A stretch of DNA of 64,000 nucleotides from Bosea sp. Tri-49 (GCF_003952665.1 NZ_CP017946.1:2108001-2172000); one strand, 5' to 3'; positions 43,938 through 52,221 are shown, counted from the first letter of the stretch. Made by a program: numbers and translations. Notes: generated from the letters alone by a model not told the origin.

Positions 43938-44732
43938 TCAGAGTGCCTGCCGGATCGCGGCCTCGACCGGCGAATAGGCACTGTCTTCCCGAGCAAGGCT
44001 CAGCGGCTCGCGCGGCAGCAGCGGCGGCTGCGCCAGGAACCGCGGCCTCATGCCGCGATGCGGCTGCGCGGAATGCACCAGGAAGGGATGGCAGAGATAG
44101 ACCGTGCCGGCCTCCCCGGTCGCCAGCACTTCCTCACGCCCGGCACTGCCGGCGAAGCCATCGGCCGCCAGCTCGCGCAGCGACAGCCCGGCTTCGCCCG
44201 CCGGCGCGAGTTGGCGGGCGATGTCCTGGTGCGAGCTCACCCTGATCCGGGTCGGCGCATCGTCCTCGCTGACATCGGAGAACAGGAAGAGCATCAGCAG
44301 CGCCCTGCCCTTTGAGGCGATGTTGACGCGCCAGCTCATGAAATCCGGATCGTCGAAGCCAAAGCTGACATCGACATGCCAGCCGGCATCGCCCGGATCC
44401 ACCAGCGAAGGAAAACGCACCGGGAAGGTGCCCATGGCGCGGCAGGGCAGCCAGCGCCCGGCACCGACGAGCTGGTCGAAGGCGCCATGCAGGACTGGGG
44501 TGTTCGCGGCCGCGACGAAGGGCGCGTCGGTGTACATGCCGAGCCGGATCACCGGCCTCGTCCAGCTCGACGGATCGCTGGGATCGCAGCCGAGATCGCG
44601 CCAGAGAATGGCGCGGGCCTCGTCGGCGAGTGCGCGGGGAAAAGCTTTGTCGAGCCGAACGAAGCCGTGTTCGACGAAATGGGCGATCTGCGCGTAGTCG
44701 AGGACGCGCACGCCGAAATCAGGGTGAGCCAT
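43938..44732 (-). CDS. Phytanoyl-CoA dioxygenase (PhyH) family protein
   Basis: A 264-residue Fe(II)/2-oxoglutarate dioxygenase of the PhyH family. The metal motif is HVD in WHVDVSFGFDD, and the distal histidine is in CHPFLVHSAQPHRG, with the arginine two residues later that binds 2-oxoglutarate. VEHGFVRLDKAFP at the N terminus is typical. Substrates vary widely from fatty acyl-CoA to small alkaloids and toxins, and nothing adjacent narrows it. The 294-base gap before the metallophosphoesterase gene holds no supported gene. Confidence 0.87.
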   Translation of the reverse strand: MAHPDFGVRVLDYAQIAHFVEHGFVRLDKAFPRALADEARAILWRDLGCDPSDPSSWTRPVIRLGMYTDAPFVAAANTPVLHGAFDQLVGAGRWLPCRAMGTFPVRFPSLVDPGDAGWHVDVSFGFDDPDFMSWRVNIASKGRALLMLFLFSDVSEDDAPTRIRVSSHQDIARQLAPAGEAGLSLRELAADGFAGSAGREEVLATGEAGTVYLCHPFLVHSAQPHRGMRPRFLAQPPLLPREPLSLAREDSAYSPVEAAIRQAL

Positions 44733-45026
44733 TGAGGTGAGTCTTTCGATATCGGCCAGCCGAAGCGCCCGCCGCGCGGGCAGGCTGGCAAGGGACCTTC
44801 GGACGCGTTGCGTCCGTTTGCAGAGCCGGGGGCGCGATACGCGCGTCAGGTCCGCAGGAAGGTCAGGCGAGATCGAAGACGGCGAACATCATCATGGTGC
44901 ACGCAGTATCGCAGTCGCCTCCCTTGCGATCAACCCGCGAGCCAGCCCTGAGCCGAAAGGCGCGCTGGCCAAGCCGGCGGCGCGGCTGCCACGATGCAAC
45001 CTCCCGGATTCGGGCCCGGACACTGA

Positions 45027-45767
45027 ATGCGGATCGCTATCCTCTCCGACATCCATGCCAACCGCGAGGCATTCGAGGCGGTGCTGGCAGCCGCGCGCCG
45101 GCTCAAGCCGGATCGGCTGGTGCTGCTCGGCGATATCGTCGGCTATGGGCCCGAGCCCGGCTTCTGCGTCGACGCGGCGCGGCAGCTCGTCGCGGCCGGT
45201 GCGATCTCTATCCGCGGCAACCATGACGAAGCGGCCGTGCACGGCCCCTCCGGCATGACGCCGAACGCGCATGAGGCGGCGCTCTGGACCAAGGCGCAGC
45301 TCAGCGCCGAACAGAGCGCCTTCCTGGGTGACCTGCCGCTGATGGTCGAACTCGACGGCGTGCTCTTCGTCCATGCCAGCGCCCGCGATCCCGCCGCCTG
45401 GCACTATGTCCGCGACCTCCGCGGCGCCGAAGCCTGCCTCGCGGCGACGGAGGCGCGGACAGTGGTCTGCGGCCACACCCATCTTCCGACGATCTTCTAC
45501 GCCAGGGCCGGACGCGAGCCGGTGGCCTTCATCCCCTTGCGCAATGTGCCGGCGCCGCTCTCGGCCGTGCACCGGCATGTCGTCGTGGTCGGCGCCGTCG
45601 GCCAGCCACGCGATGGCGATCCGGCCGCCTGCTTTGCCTTGCTCGATACGCGGGCGCGCGAGGTCACCATGGTGAGGGTGCCCTATGACACGCAGGAAAC
45701 CGCGCGGAAGATCAAGGCGGCCGGCCTGCCCGACTGGCTCGGCCTGCGCCTGCAGATCGGCAGATAG
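45027..45767 (+). CDS. Metallophosphoesterase, YfcE/Apa-like
   Basis: A 246-residue calcineurin-like phosphoesterase. All metal motifs are present: SDIHAN at 7-12, GDIVGYGPEP near 37, RGNHDEA near 63, and GHTHLPTI for the last pair. The family includes phosphodiesterases and phosphatases of small or protein substrates. It starts the operon and is separated from the protein kinase gene by eight bases, so it could reverse or balance that kinase; this is inferred from position only. Confidence 0.88.
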   Translation: MRIAILSDIHANREAFEAVLAAARRLKPDRLVLLGDIVGYGPEPGFCVDAARQLVAAGAISIRGNHDEAAVHGPSGMTPNAHEAALWTKAQLSAEQSAFLGDLPLMVELDGVLFVHASARDPAAWHYVRDLRGAEACLAATEARTVVCGHTHLPTIFYARAGREPVAFIPLRNVPAPLSAVHRHVVVVGAVGQPRDGDPAACFALLDTRAREVTMVRVPYDTQETARKIKAAGLPDWLGLRLQIGR

Positions 45768-45775
45768 GAGCTCAG

Positions 45776-47176
45776 ATGGAACGGCTCGGGACCGGCTCGG
45801 TCATCGACGGCTTCATGCTCGGCGAGCGCTTGAAGGCCGGCGGCATGGCGACGCTCTGGCGGGCCATGCATTCGGATCATCCCGGCCCGCTGGTCGTGAA
45901 GATCCCGGTGCTCGATCCAGGCGCCGACGTCTCGGCCATCGTCGGCTACGAGACCGAGGTGCTGATCCACAAGCGCCTGTCGGGGCCGCATGTACCACGC
46001 TTTGTCGCGTCCGGCGATCTCGCACGCATTCCCTATATCGCCATGGGCTTCGTCGCCGGCGAGAGCTTGGCCGAGCGGATCAAGCAGGCGCCCCTGCCTT
46101 TCTCAGAGGTCCAGCTTATCGGCATCGCCATCGCGGTGGCGCTCGCCGCCCTGCACCGGCAACACGTCGCCCATCTCGACCTGAAGCCCGAGAACGTCAT
46201 CCTGACGAAGAAGGGAGCGGTGCTGCTCGATTTCGGCCTCGCCCGCCATGCCGAACTGCCGGACCTGCTCGGCGAGGAGAGCTCCGAGCCGATGGGGACA
46301 TCAGCCTATATCGCGCCGGAGCAGGTACTGGGTGAGCGCTCCGACCCGGCGAGCGACCTCTTCGCGCTCGGCTGCCTGCTCTATCAGATGGCATCGGGCG
46401 AGGAGCCGTTCGGCCGGCCCAGGACCGTGCCCGGCATGAAGCGGCGGCTCTATCACGCGCCCAAGCCCCTGCGCGCCATCAACGAGCAGGCACCGGCCTG
46501 GCTCGAGGAGATCGTCGCGCGCTGCCTCGAGGTCGATCGCGGCCGGCGCTATGCCGACGCGACCAAGCTCGCCTTCGACCTGCGCCATCCCGAGCAGGTC
46601 ACCGTCTCGCGCAAGCGTCGCACTGAGGAAGAGCGCAGCCTCGGCAAGCGGCTGGTCGACCTGTTCCAGAAGCGCGACGAAGCCGAGGTCACCGGCGCGC
46701 CGACGGTGGCGCGGCGCAAGGCGGGCCCGTCGATCGTGTTGACCGCCGTCGATCTTTCCGAGGGACCGGACGCGCTCGCGGCGGCGATCCTGGCCGAGAC
46801 CAGCCGGCTGCTGGCGACGCGGCCGGACTCCTCCCTCGCATGCCTGACGGTGCTCAAGACCGAGATCATCGGCGAGACCAGGACCGTCGATGCCGAGGGC
46901 CGCTCGCTCTATATCGGCCGGCTCGTGGCGCTGAAGGACTGGGCGCGCCCGCTGCATCTGCCGGAGGACCGGGTCAGCTACCATGTCATCGAGGCGGTCA
47001 GCGCCGCTGACGCGATCCTGCGCTATGCCGAGCACAACGACATCGACCACATCGTGCTCGGCGCCCGCTCCTCCTCGCCGGTGCGCCGCCATCTCGGCAG
47101 CGTCTCGACCAAGGTCGTCGCCGAGGCGCTGTGTTCGGTCTCGGTCGTCCGGGTGAAGGGCGGCAGCGAGGCGTGA
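45776..47176 (+). CDS. Ser/Thr protein kinase fused to a universal stress protein domain
   Basis: A 466-residue Hanks-type kinase (about residues 10-280) joined by a charged linker to a UspA domain (about 320-466). The glycine loop is GERLKAGGMATLW, the lysine K42 in VVKIPV, the catalytic loop HLDLKPEN (a non-RD kinase with Leu before Asp135), DFGLA at 152-156, and an activation segment ending SAYIAPEQ. The Usp part ends HIVLGARSSSPVRRHLGSVS with GS for ATP binding, though the usual first GxxG is GxxS. No membrane segment is seen, so it is cytosolic. Its stop overlaps the start of the next gene. Confidence 0.9.
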   Translation: MERLGTGSVIDGFMLGERLKAGGMATLWRAMHSDHPGPLVVKIPVLDPGADVSAIVGYETEVLIHKRLSGPHVPRFVASGDLARIPYIAMGFVAGESLAERIKQAPLPFSEVQLIGIAIAVALAALHRQHVAHLDLKPENVILTKKGAVLLDFGLARHAELPDLLGEESSEPMGTSAYIAPEQVLGERSDPASDLFALGCLLYQMASGEEPFGRPRTVPGMKRRLYHAPKPLRAINEQAPAWLEEIVARCLEVDRGRRYADATKLAFDLRHPEQVTVSRKRRTEEERSLGKRLVDLFQKRDEAEVTGAPTVARRKAGPSIVLTAVDLSEGPDALAAAILAETSRLLATRPDSSLACLTVLKTEIIGETRTVDAEGRSLYIGRLVALKDWARPLHLPEDRVSYHVIEAVSAADAILRYAEHNDIDHIVLGARSSSPVRRHLGSVSTKVVAEALCSVSVVRVKGGSEA

Positions 47177-48264
47177 GCGATGTCGCGTTGACCTCCCCGC
47201 CCTTGCCTCCGAATATGCCGAGCATGCCGGCTGCCTCTTCCGCCCCGCCCGAATTCGATCCCGCCCGGCTGGATGCGTTCCTGCGCTCCGCTCTGCCCGG
47301 GCGAGCCGACGGACCCATGGCGATCGAGCGGATCAGCGGCGGCCAGTCGAACCCGACCTTCTTCGTCTCCTATCCCGATGCCGGCACGCGGCTCGTCCTG
47401 CGCAAGAAGCCGCCGGGGCCGTTGTTGCCCTCGGCCCATGCGGTCGAGCGCGAATACCGCATCCTGAAGGCGCTCGCCGGCTCGGCCGTGCCGGTGCCGC
47501 CCGTCCTGCTGCTGCACGAGACGGACGACGTCGTCGGCACGCCGTTCTACCTGATGGAGCGGCTCGACGGCCGCGTCTTCCATGACACCGCTTTGCCTGG
47601 CGTTACGCCGGATGACCGGCGCGCGATGTATTTCGCCATGGCCGAGACGCTGGCGGCGCTGCACGGCTTCGACTGGGAGGGCGCCGGCCTCTCCGATTTC
47701 GGCAAGCCCGGCAATTACTATTCCCGCCAGCTTGCGCGCTGGGGCCGGCAATGGCGCGAGACCAGGACGCGCGAAATCCCGGCAATCGACCGGCTGATCG
47801 ACTGGCTCGGCACCAATCTCGACGAGACGCCGGAGACCAGCATCGTCCATGGCGATTTCCGCCTCGGAAACCTGATGTTCGCGCCGGCTGAGACGAGGAT
47901 CGTCGCGGTGCTCGATTGGGAGCTCTCGACACTCGGCCACCCGCTCTCCGACGTCGCCTTCTCCTGCCTGCCCTGGCATTCGACGCCGTCGATGTATGCC
48001 GGCATCGTCGGGCTCGATCGCGAGGCGCTCGGCATACCCACGCAGGACGAATATATCGACCGCTATTGCGCCGCCGCCGGGCGGGCGCAGGGGCCGGGGC
48101 GCTTCCATATCGCCTTCTCGCTGTTCCGCTTCGCCGTCATCCTCGACGGCATCGCGGCACGGGCCAAGACGGGCAATGCCGCCGCCGAGAACGCCGTCGC
48201 GGTCGGCGCGATGGCGGAGAGTTTTGCCGAGCGGGCGGAAGCGTTGGTCGAGGGCGCGGCGTGA
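47173..48264 (+). CDS. APH-family phosphotransferase, ACAD10/LvaA-like
   Basis: A 363-residue aminoglycoside-phosphotransferase-fold kinase. It has ISGGQSNPTFFV at the N lobe, LVLRKKPPGPLLPSAHAVEREY with the catalytic-lobe lysine, SIVHGDFRLGNLMF (the HGD active site) and VAVLDWELSTLGHPLSDVA (the metal aspartate). This form is the N-terminal half of mammalian ACAD10/11 and of bacterial LvaA, which phosphorylate 4-hydroxyacyl-CoA. The start chosen is the GTG that overlaps the kinase stop (GTGA); ATGs at 47215 and 47224 are alternatives. The acyl-CoA dehydrogenase follows. Confidence 0.85.
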   Translation: MSDVALTSPPLPPNMPSMPAASSAPPEFDPARLDAFLRSALPGRADGPMAIERISGGQSNPTFFVSYPDAGTRLVLRKKPPGPLLPSAHAVEREYRILKALAGSAVPVPPVLLLHETDDVVGTPFYLMERLDGRVFHDTALPGVTPDDRRAMYFAMAETLAALHGFDWEGAGLSDFGKPGNYYSRQLARWGRQWRETRTREIPAIDRLIDWLGTNLDETPETSIVHGDFRLGNLMFAPAETRIVAVLDWELSTLGHPLSDVAFSCLPWHSTPSMYAGIVGLDREALGIPTQDEYIDRYCAAAGRAQGPGRFHIAFSLFRFAVILDGIAARAKTGNAAAENAVAVGAMAESFAERAEALVEGAA

Positions 48265-48278
48265 GGGCTGAGACTTGC

Positions 48279-48386
48279 CGTCATTCTCGGGCGAAGCGAA
48301 GCGCAGACCCGAGAATCTCTGGACGAGAGGGCGCTGACCGGCGCTTCTTCCGGCCTGAGATGCTCGGGTCGAGCCCGAGCATGACG
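48279..48386. repeat. REP-like element with two hairpins
   Basis: The element runs from CGTCATTCTCGGG to CCCGAGCATGACG. It holds a hairpin ATTCTCGGG/CCCGAGAAT and a second ATGCTCGGG/CCCGAGCAT, with outer ends CGTCAT/ATGACG inverted to each other. Repeats of this form are numerous in Bosea and related genomes. It sits inside the operon, between the phosphotransferase and the acyl-CoA dehydrogenase. Confidence 0.7.
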
Positions 48387-48409
48387 CCATAAGGCTTGAG
48401 GAGAGCACC

Positions 48410-49681
48410 ATGGATTTCGCCTATTCGGCCAGGGTCGAGGAGCTGCGCGCCAGCTTACAGGCCTTCATGGACGCCCATATCCAGCCGGCCGACGCCGCCT
48501 GGAAGCACGAGGTCGAGGCCGGGCGCTATCCGACCGCGCTGATCGACGGCCTCAAGGCCAAGGCGAAGGCGGAAGGCCTGTGGAACCTGTTCCTGCCGGC
48601 GCTCAAGCCGGACGAGCCCGGCACGCGGCTGAGCAATCTCGAATATGCCCCGCTCGCCGAGATCATGGGCCGGATCTACTGGTCGTCGGAGGTGTTCAAC
48701 TGCAACGCCCCCGACACCGGCAACATGGAAATCCTGCACATGTTCGCGACGCCTGAGCAGCGCGAACGCTGGCTGAACCCGATGCTCGCCGGCGAGATCC
48801 GCTCCTGCGTGGGGATCACCGAGCCGGGCGTCGCCTCCTCCGACCCGACCAATTTGCAGACCACGATCATCCGCGACGGCGACCATTACGTCATCAACGG
48901 CCGCAAATGGTGGACGACCGGGGCGCTGCACTCCAACGTGAAGTTCTGCATCGTGATGGGGCTGTCCGATCCGCGGCCCGAGGCCGATCCGCACAAGCGC
49001 CACAGCATGATCATCGTGCCGATGGATTCGCCCGGCCTCAGCGTGATGCGCAACCTGCCGCTGCTGAACCATTATTCGATCGAGGGCCACACCGAGACCG
49101 ATTTCACCGAGGTCAGGGTGCCGGCGGAAAACCTGCTCGGCGAGGAAGGCGCAGGGTTCGCGCTGGCGCAGGCGCGGCTCGGGCCGGGGCGCATCCACCA
49201 TTGCATGCGCTCGATCGGCCAATGCGAGGTCGCGCTCGAATTGATGGTCGAACGCGCGCTGGAGCGAAAGGCCTTCGGCCGCAACCTTTCCGACTACGCC
49301 AATGTCCAGGACTGGATCGCCGAAGGGCGCATGGAGATCGACCAGGCCCGCCTGCTCTGTCTGCGCGCCGCCTGGATGATGGACAAGCATGGCAACAAGG
49401 CCGCGCGCACCGAGGTCTCGGCGATCAAGGTCGCGGCGACGCGCCTCCAGACCAGGCTCGCCGACCGGGCGATGCAGGTCTTCGGCGCCGGCGGGCTCTC
49501 CAACGACACGCCGCTGGCCTTCATCTACTCCTGGGGCCGGGCCCTGCGCTTCATCGACGGGCCGGACGAGGTCCACTTGCGCACCATCGCCCGCGCCGAG
49601 ATCAAGAAGCGCAAGGAGAGCAACCGCAGCACCTTCGCGGAACAGGGCGTGGTGCGGCCTTGGGTGAAGTCGGCGAACTGA
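48410..49681 (+). CDS. Acyl-CoA dehydrogenase, ACAD10/11-like
   Basis: A 423-residue flavin-dependent dehydrogenase: SCVGITEPGVASSDPTN in the FAD/substrate region, GRKWWTTGALHSNVKF, and the C-terminal ALRFIDGPDEVHLRTIAR, in which Asp stands at the position of the usual catalytic Glu, as in the ACAD10/11 group. In that group the enzyme eliminates phosphate from a 4-phosphoacyl-CoA made by a partner kinase. The partner is the phosphotransferase encoded just upstream. A decayed copy of its 3' end lies at 51915-52121. Confidence 0.9.
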   Translation: MDFAYSARVEELRASLQAFMDAHIQPADAAWKHEVEAGRYPTALIDGLKAKAKAEGLWNLFLPALKPDEPGTRLSNLEYAPLAEIMGRIYWSSEVFNCNAPDTGNMEILHMFATPEQRERWLNPMLAGEIRSCVGITEPGVASSDPTNLQTTIIRDGDHYVINGRKWWTTGALHSNVKFCIVMGLSDPRPEADPHKRHSMIIVPMDSPGLSVMRNLPLLNHYSIEGHTETDFTEVRVPAENLLGEEGAGFALAQARLGPGRIHHCMRSIGQCEVALELMVERALERKAFGRNLSDYANVQDWIAEGRMEIDQARLLCLRAAWMMDKHGNKAARTEVSAIKVAATRLQTRLADRAMQVFGAGGLSNDTPLAFIYSWGRALRFIDGPDEVHLRTIARAEIKKRKESNRSTFAEQGVVRPWVKSAN

Positions 49682-49684
49682 GCG

Positions 49685-50305
49685 TTATCGCCGGCGCCCG
49701 GACAGCGTCGCACCCATGCCGGTTCCCCGCCGCAGCATGTCGAGCGCCACGAGATGGCTCACGCTCGATATGCCGACGCCATAGAGCGGGATCAGCGCCA
49801 GCGGCAGCAGGGCAACCGGGAGCATCAACGGGTCGTTGCGCAACGAGAAGTAAAGCCCGGCTCCGACGGCGACGATGAAATCGGCGAGGCCGAAGAGATG
49901 GAAGGCGAGATAGCGCCCCCGGCTCTCGGGCTGCGTCAGGACATGGATGGCGAAGAGGCCGGCGAGGAGATCGCCGACACCGGCCGGGATCCAGAAGCCG
50001 GCTGGCAAGGCACCCGCGAACCCGTACCAGAACAACAGCAGGGCTGCGCCGATACGCCAAATGTGGAACAGCACGATCGGGCGGTGGCCGACCTGATCGG
50101 CAAAGGCCTTCAGCTTGGGCGAGGCGGCATAGGCCAGCATCGGCAGGATGATCGTCACCGCGATGAAGGCGCCGATCAGCGGCGTCGGCAGCGGATGGAT
50201 CAGCCTGGCCGCCGCTGCTATGGCGACCGCACTCCCCCAGATCGCCAGAATGACGAGGATGGCGCTGCCGATCCGCCGCGCCTCGTCCCTGCTCAATTCT
50301 GCCAT
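49685..50305 (-). CDS. Six-helix membrane protein of unknown function, MarR-controlled
   Basis: The 206-residue product has about six membrane helices, e.g. SAILVILAIWGSAVAIAAAA, LIGAFIAVTIILPMLAYAA and LMLPVALLPLALIPLYGVGI. I do not recognise a family. A half-conserved copy of the MarR operator lies 15-34 bases upstream of the ATG, matching the one in front of the marR-type gene just upstream on the same strand. The protein is therefore probably part of that regulon. Confidence 0.78.
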   Translation of the reverse strand: MAELSRDEARRIGSAILVILAIWGSAVAIAAAARLIHPLPTPLIGAFIAVTIILPMLAYAASPKLKAFADQVGHRPIVLFHIWRIGAALLLFWYGFAGALPAGFWIPAGVGDLLAGLFAIHVLTQPESRGRYLAFHLFGLADFIVAVGAGLYFSLRNDPLMLPVALLPLALIPLYGVGISSVSHLVALDMLRRGTGMGATLSGRRR

Positions 50306-50319
50306 GTGACCCTCCGCAG

Positions 50320-50339
50320 TTAGATGTAATTACACATAT
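50320..50339. promoter_or_regulatory. Operator B for the MarR-family regulator
   Basis: The right arm TACACATAT and the central AT match the operator at 50810-50829 exactly; the left arm TTAGATGTA agrees at six of nine positions with ATATGTGTA. It lies just upstream of the membrane protein start at 50305. Confidence 0.6.
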
Positions 50340-50368
50340 CTGGTCGCAGTCACCCCGACGGCTAGTCG

Positions 50369-50800
50369 TCACCCGAGCGCGCGCAACTGGCTGCGCAGCG
50401 CCGGCCAGTCGGCCCCGCCCAGCCGTCCGTTCGCCTCCTCCTGCGCGCGCTGCCAGAGCGGCACGGCTTTGGCCGCCATCTCCCGCCCCGCTCCGGTGAG
50501 GCGCAGGCCACGCACGCGGGCATCGGCCGGATCGGGAATCGTCTCGACCAGCTTCAACTTTTCCAGCGGCCGCAGATTGCGGTTCAGCGTGGTGCGTTCC
50601 ATGCCGAGCACATCCGCCAAGGCGCCGAGCGGCACCGGTCCCGGCCGCAGCAGCGCCGCGAGGATCGAGAACTGGCCGGAGGTGAGGCCGAGCGGGCGCA
50701 AGGCCTCGTCATAGCGGCGCGCGATCAATCGCGCTGCCTTGCGCAGGTTCATGCAGAAGCAGCTTTCGCTGATCTCCGCAGCGGCCAATGTCGCGGTCAT
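50369..50800 (-). CDS. MarR-family winged-helix regulator
   Basis: A 143-residue MarR protein. CMNLRKAARLIARRYDEAL is the dimer helix, LTSGQFSILAALL and LGALADVLGMERTTLNRNLRPLEKL the DNA-binding helices, DPADARVRGLRLTGAG the wing. Two cysteines near the N terminus (SCFCM) might be redox-sensitive. I chose the ATG giving MTATLAAAEIS; an earlier in-frame ATG at 50863 lies upstream of the operator and is less likely. A perfect 9+9 inverted repeat lies 10-29 bases upstream, consistent with autorepression. Confidence 0.9.
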   Translation of the reverse strand: MTATLAAAEISESCFCMNLRKAARLIARRYDEALRPLGLTSGQFSILAALLRPGPVPLGALADVLGMERTTLNRNLRPLEKLKLVETIPDPADARVRGLRLTGAGREMAAKAVPLWQRAQEEANGRLGGADWPALRSQLRALG

Positions 50801-50809
50801 GGCCGGATG

Positions 50810-50829
50810 ATATGTGTAACTACACATAT
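50810..50829. promoter_or_regulatory. Operator A for the MarR-family regulator
   Basis: Perfect arms ATATGTGTA and TACACATAT flank the spacer AC, ten bases upstream of the regulator's ATG. The size and symmetry are typical of MarR operators. Confidence 0.7.
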
Positions 50830-50867
50830 GATCAAGCGAGCCGATCCAATTGACCGACCGCAAGCTC

Positions 50868-51683
50868 TCAATCGGCTGAGACGGGAGGTCCGGCGAGCTG
50901 GACCGCGACCGTGCCGAACCAGCGCGTCTCGACCTCGAAGCGCACCGGCACAGGAAACTCGCCGCCCTCGCGCAGCGCGATCAGGACCGAGCCCCTCAAG
51001 GGCCGCATCGCCGCCTCGCGATCATCGTCATGCCGGAAGCCGGCGATCGTCCGGACGGTGAAGCCGCAGCGCAGCCCGCGGCCGTTCAAGGTGCCTTGGT
51101 CGCTGACCTGCAGCTTCGCCGATGAGGTCATGACCGCGAGCGAGCGGCGGCGGCCATCATAGATCGCCGTCGAGCCGTCGCAGGCTTCGGTCTCCGCCAC
51201 CTTCCTGAGCATCCCCGCGACGCCGGAGAGCGAGTCGACCGTGCCGCGGATCAGTTCGGGCGGGACGGCCTCGCGGTCCTCGTTCGACGGCTCCTGCCGC
51301 CGGATCGTCGGCACGCCGCGCTGATAGTGCAATTCGCTGGCATAGGCCCGGCCGCGCCATGAGCCGTTCGCAGCATAGAGCCGCGGCTCGGGACCGCTAC
51401 GGCCCCAGCGGCCTTCCACCTTGCCGGATTGCTCCGCCGCCCCGACAAGCTGAGCCGCCCGGTAGGGGCGCGTGCGGATCTCAATGCGATAGCCGGCGCG
51501 ATCCAGCATCGTCGTCACCTCGACCTCGCCGAGCGAAACCCCGCCCAGCACCGTGACGTCGTAGCGAAGGCGCATCTCGCGTGCCGAGGCGGCCGAGGGC
51601 GCGGCGCAGGCAAGCGCGCCGGCGATCAGGGCGCCTGCCGCGATGGCCCTTGGGCGGGCCTGTCTGGATGCGATGCCGGTCAA
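50868..51683 (-). CDS. DUF3108 exported protein
   Basis: A 271-residue protein with a signal sequence (AIAAGALIAGALACAAPSAA) and the DUF3108 beta-rich fold: RLRYDVTVLGGVSLGEVEVTT, YRIEIRTRPYRAAQLVGA and a terminal VPVRFEVETRWFGTVAVQLAG. Members are periplasmic and of unknown function, possibly lipid-binding. The start is TTG with GGGAGG eight bases upstream. A short frame on the same strand (51680-51904) ends overlapping this start but is not well supported. Confidence 0.85.
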   Translation of the reverse strand: MTGIASRQARPRAIAAGALIAGALACAAPSAASAREMRLRYDVTVLGGVSLGEVEVTTMLDRAGYRIEIRTRPYRAAQLVGAAEQSGKVEGRWGRSGPEPRLYAANGSWRGRAYASELHYQRGVPTIRRQEPSNEDREAVPPELIRGTVDSLSGVAGMLRKVAETEACDGSTAIYDGRRRSLAVMTSSAKLQVSDQGTLNGRGLRCGFTVRTIAGFRHDDDREAAMRPLRGSVLIALREGGEFPVPVRFEVETRWFGTVAVQLAGPPVSAD

Positions 51684-51914
51684 GGACCTGCCCTCCCGCC
51701 GCGCTCAGGCATGATCGTGGTCGCCGAAGAGGCTGCACAGCCCCGCAGCCCCTCGGCATCGCCGGTATCGAATTCGCGCCCGAGCATCCGCATCATCCCG
51801 CACAGGACCGGCTGGCCCCCTTCCCTCCGCGTGACCGCCCGGTGTTGCAGGGCCATGGCCGAGGCGATGTGCCGTTGTAGCGTGAACGACGAGAGCCCCG
51901 CCATGCACGAAGGC

Positions 51915-52121
51915 GCGACGCGTTGCAGATCGCCGACCGGGCGATGTAGGGCCTCAGTGCCAGCGGGCTCTCCAACGGCACGCCGCTGGCCTTCATTGAG
52001 TCTTGAGGCCGAGGCGCCGGCTCACCATCGCCTGCGCCGGGATCAAGAAGTGCAAGGAGAGCGGGCGGAGTGCGTTTGCGGAACAGGGGGTGGTGCGGCC
52101 TTGGGTGAAAAGGGCGGGTAG
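51915..52121 (+). pseudogene. Remnant of the 3' end of the acyl-CoA dehydrogenase gene
   Basis: The stretch follows the sequence of 49436-49681 closely, from GCGACGCG through CGCCGACCGGGCGATG, the GGGCTCTCCAACG block and GATCAAGAAG, to GGTGCGGCCTTGGGTGAA. It has lost about six bases near the start and about 30 in the middle, has in-frame stops, and encodes no protein. It is a partial duplication that has decayed, or the residue of a former tandem copy. Confidence 0.85.
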
Positions 52122-52181
52122 AGTTGGAGCGATTCCAGCGCATTATGGACGTCTGTGACGTCTGGTTTTGGGTTGTTCAAT

Positions 52182-52221
52182 CTGACGATGGGCTGCCCGG
52201 CCTGACGATGGGCTGCCCGGC
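52182..52221. repeat. 20-base tandem duplication
   Basis: CTGACGATGGGCTGCCCGGC is present twice head to tail without mismatch, in the non-coding junction ahead of the accessory pair. Confidence 0.8.

Noticed and set aside
44863..44895. Ten-codon frame on the minus strand starting with three methionines (MMMFAVFDLA), like a leader peptide
   Set aside because: No well-placed ribosome site, no clear attenuator hairpin with a T tract after it, and the next gene on that strand is about 130 bases away. Too short to support alone.
51680..51904. A 74-codon frame on the minus strand whose stop overlaps the TTG start of the DUF3108 gene
   Set aside because: The coupled position is suggestive, but codon use is only moderately typical, no family is recognised, and the frame lies in a decayed region. 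Mentioned but not called as a gene.
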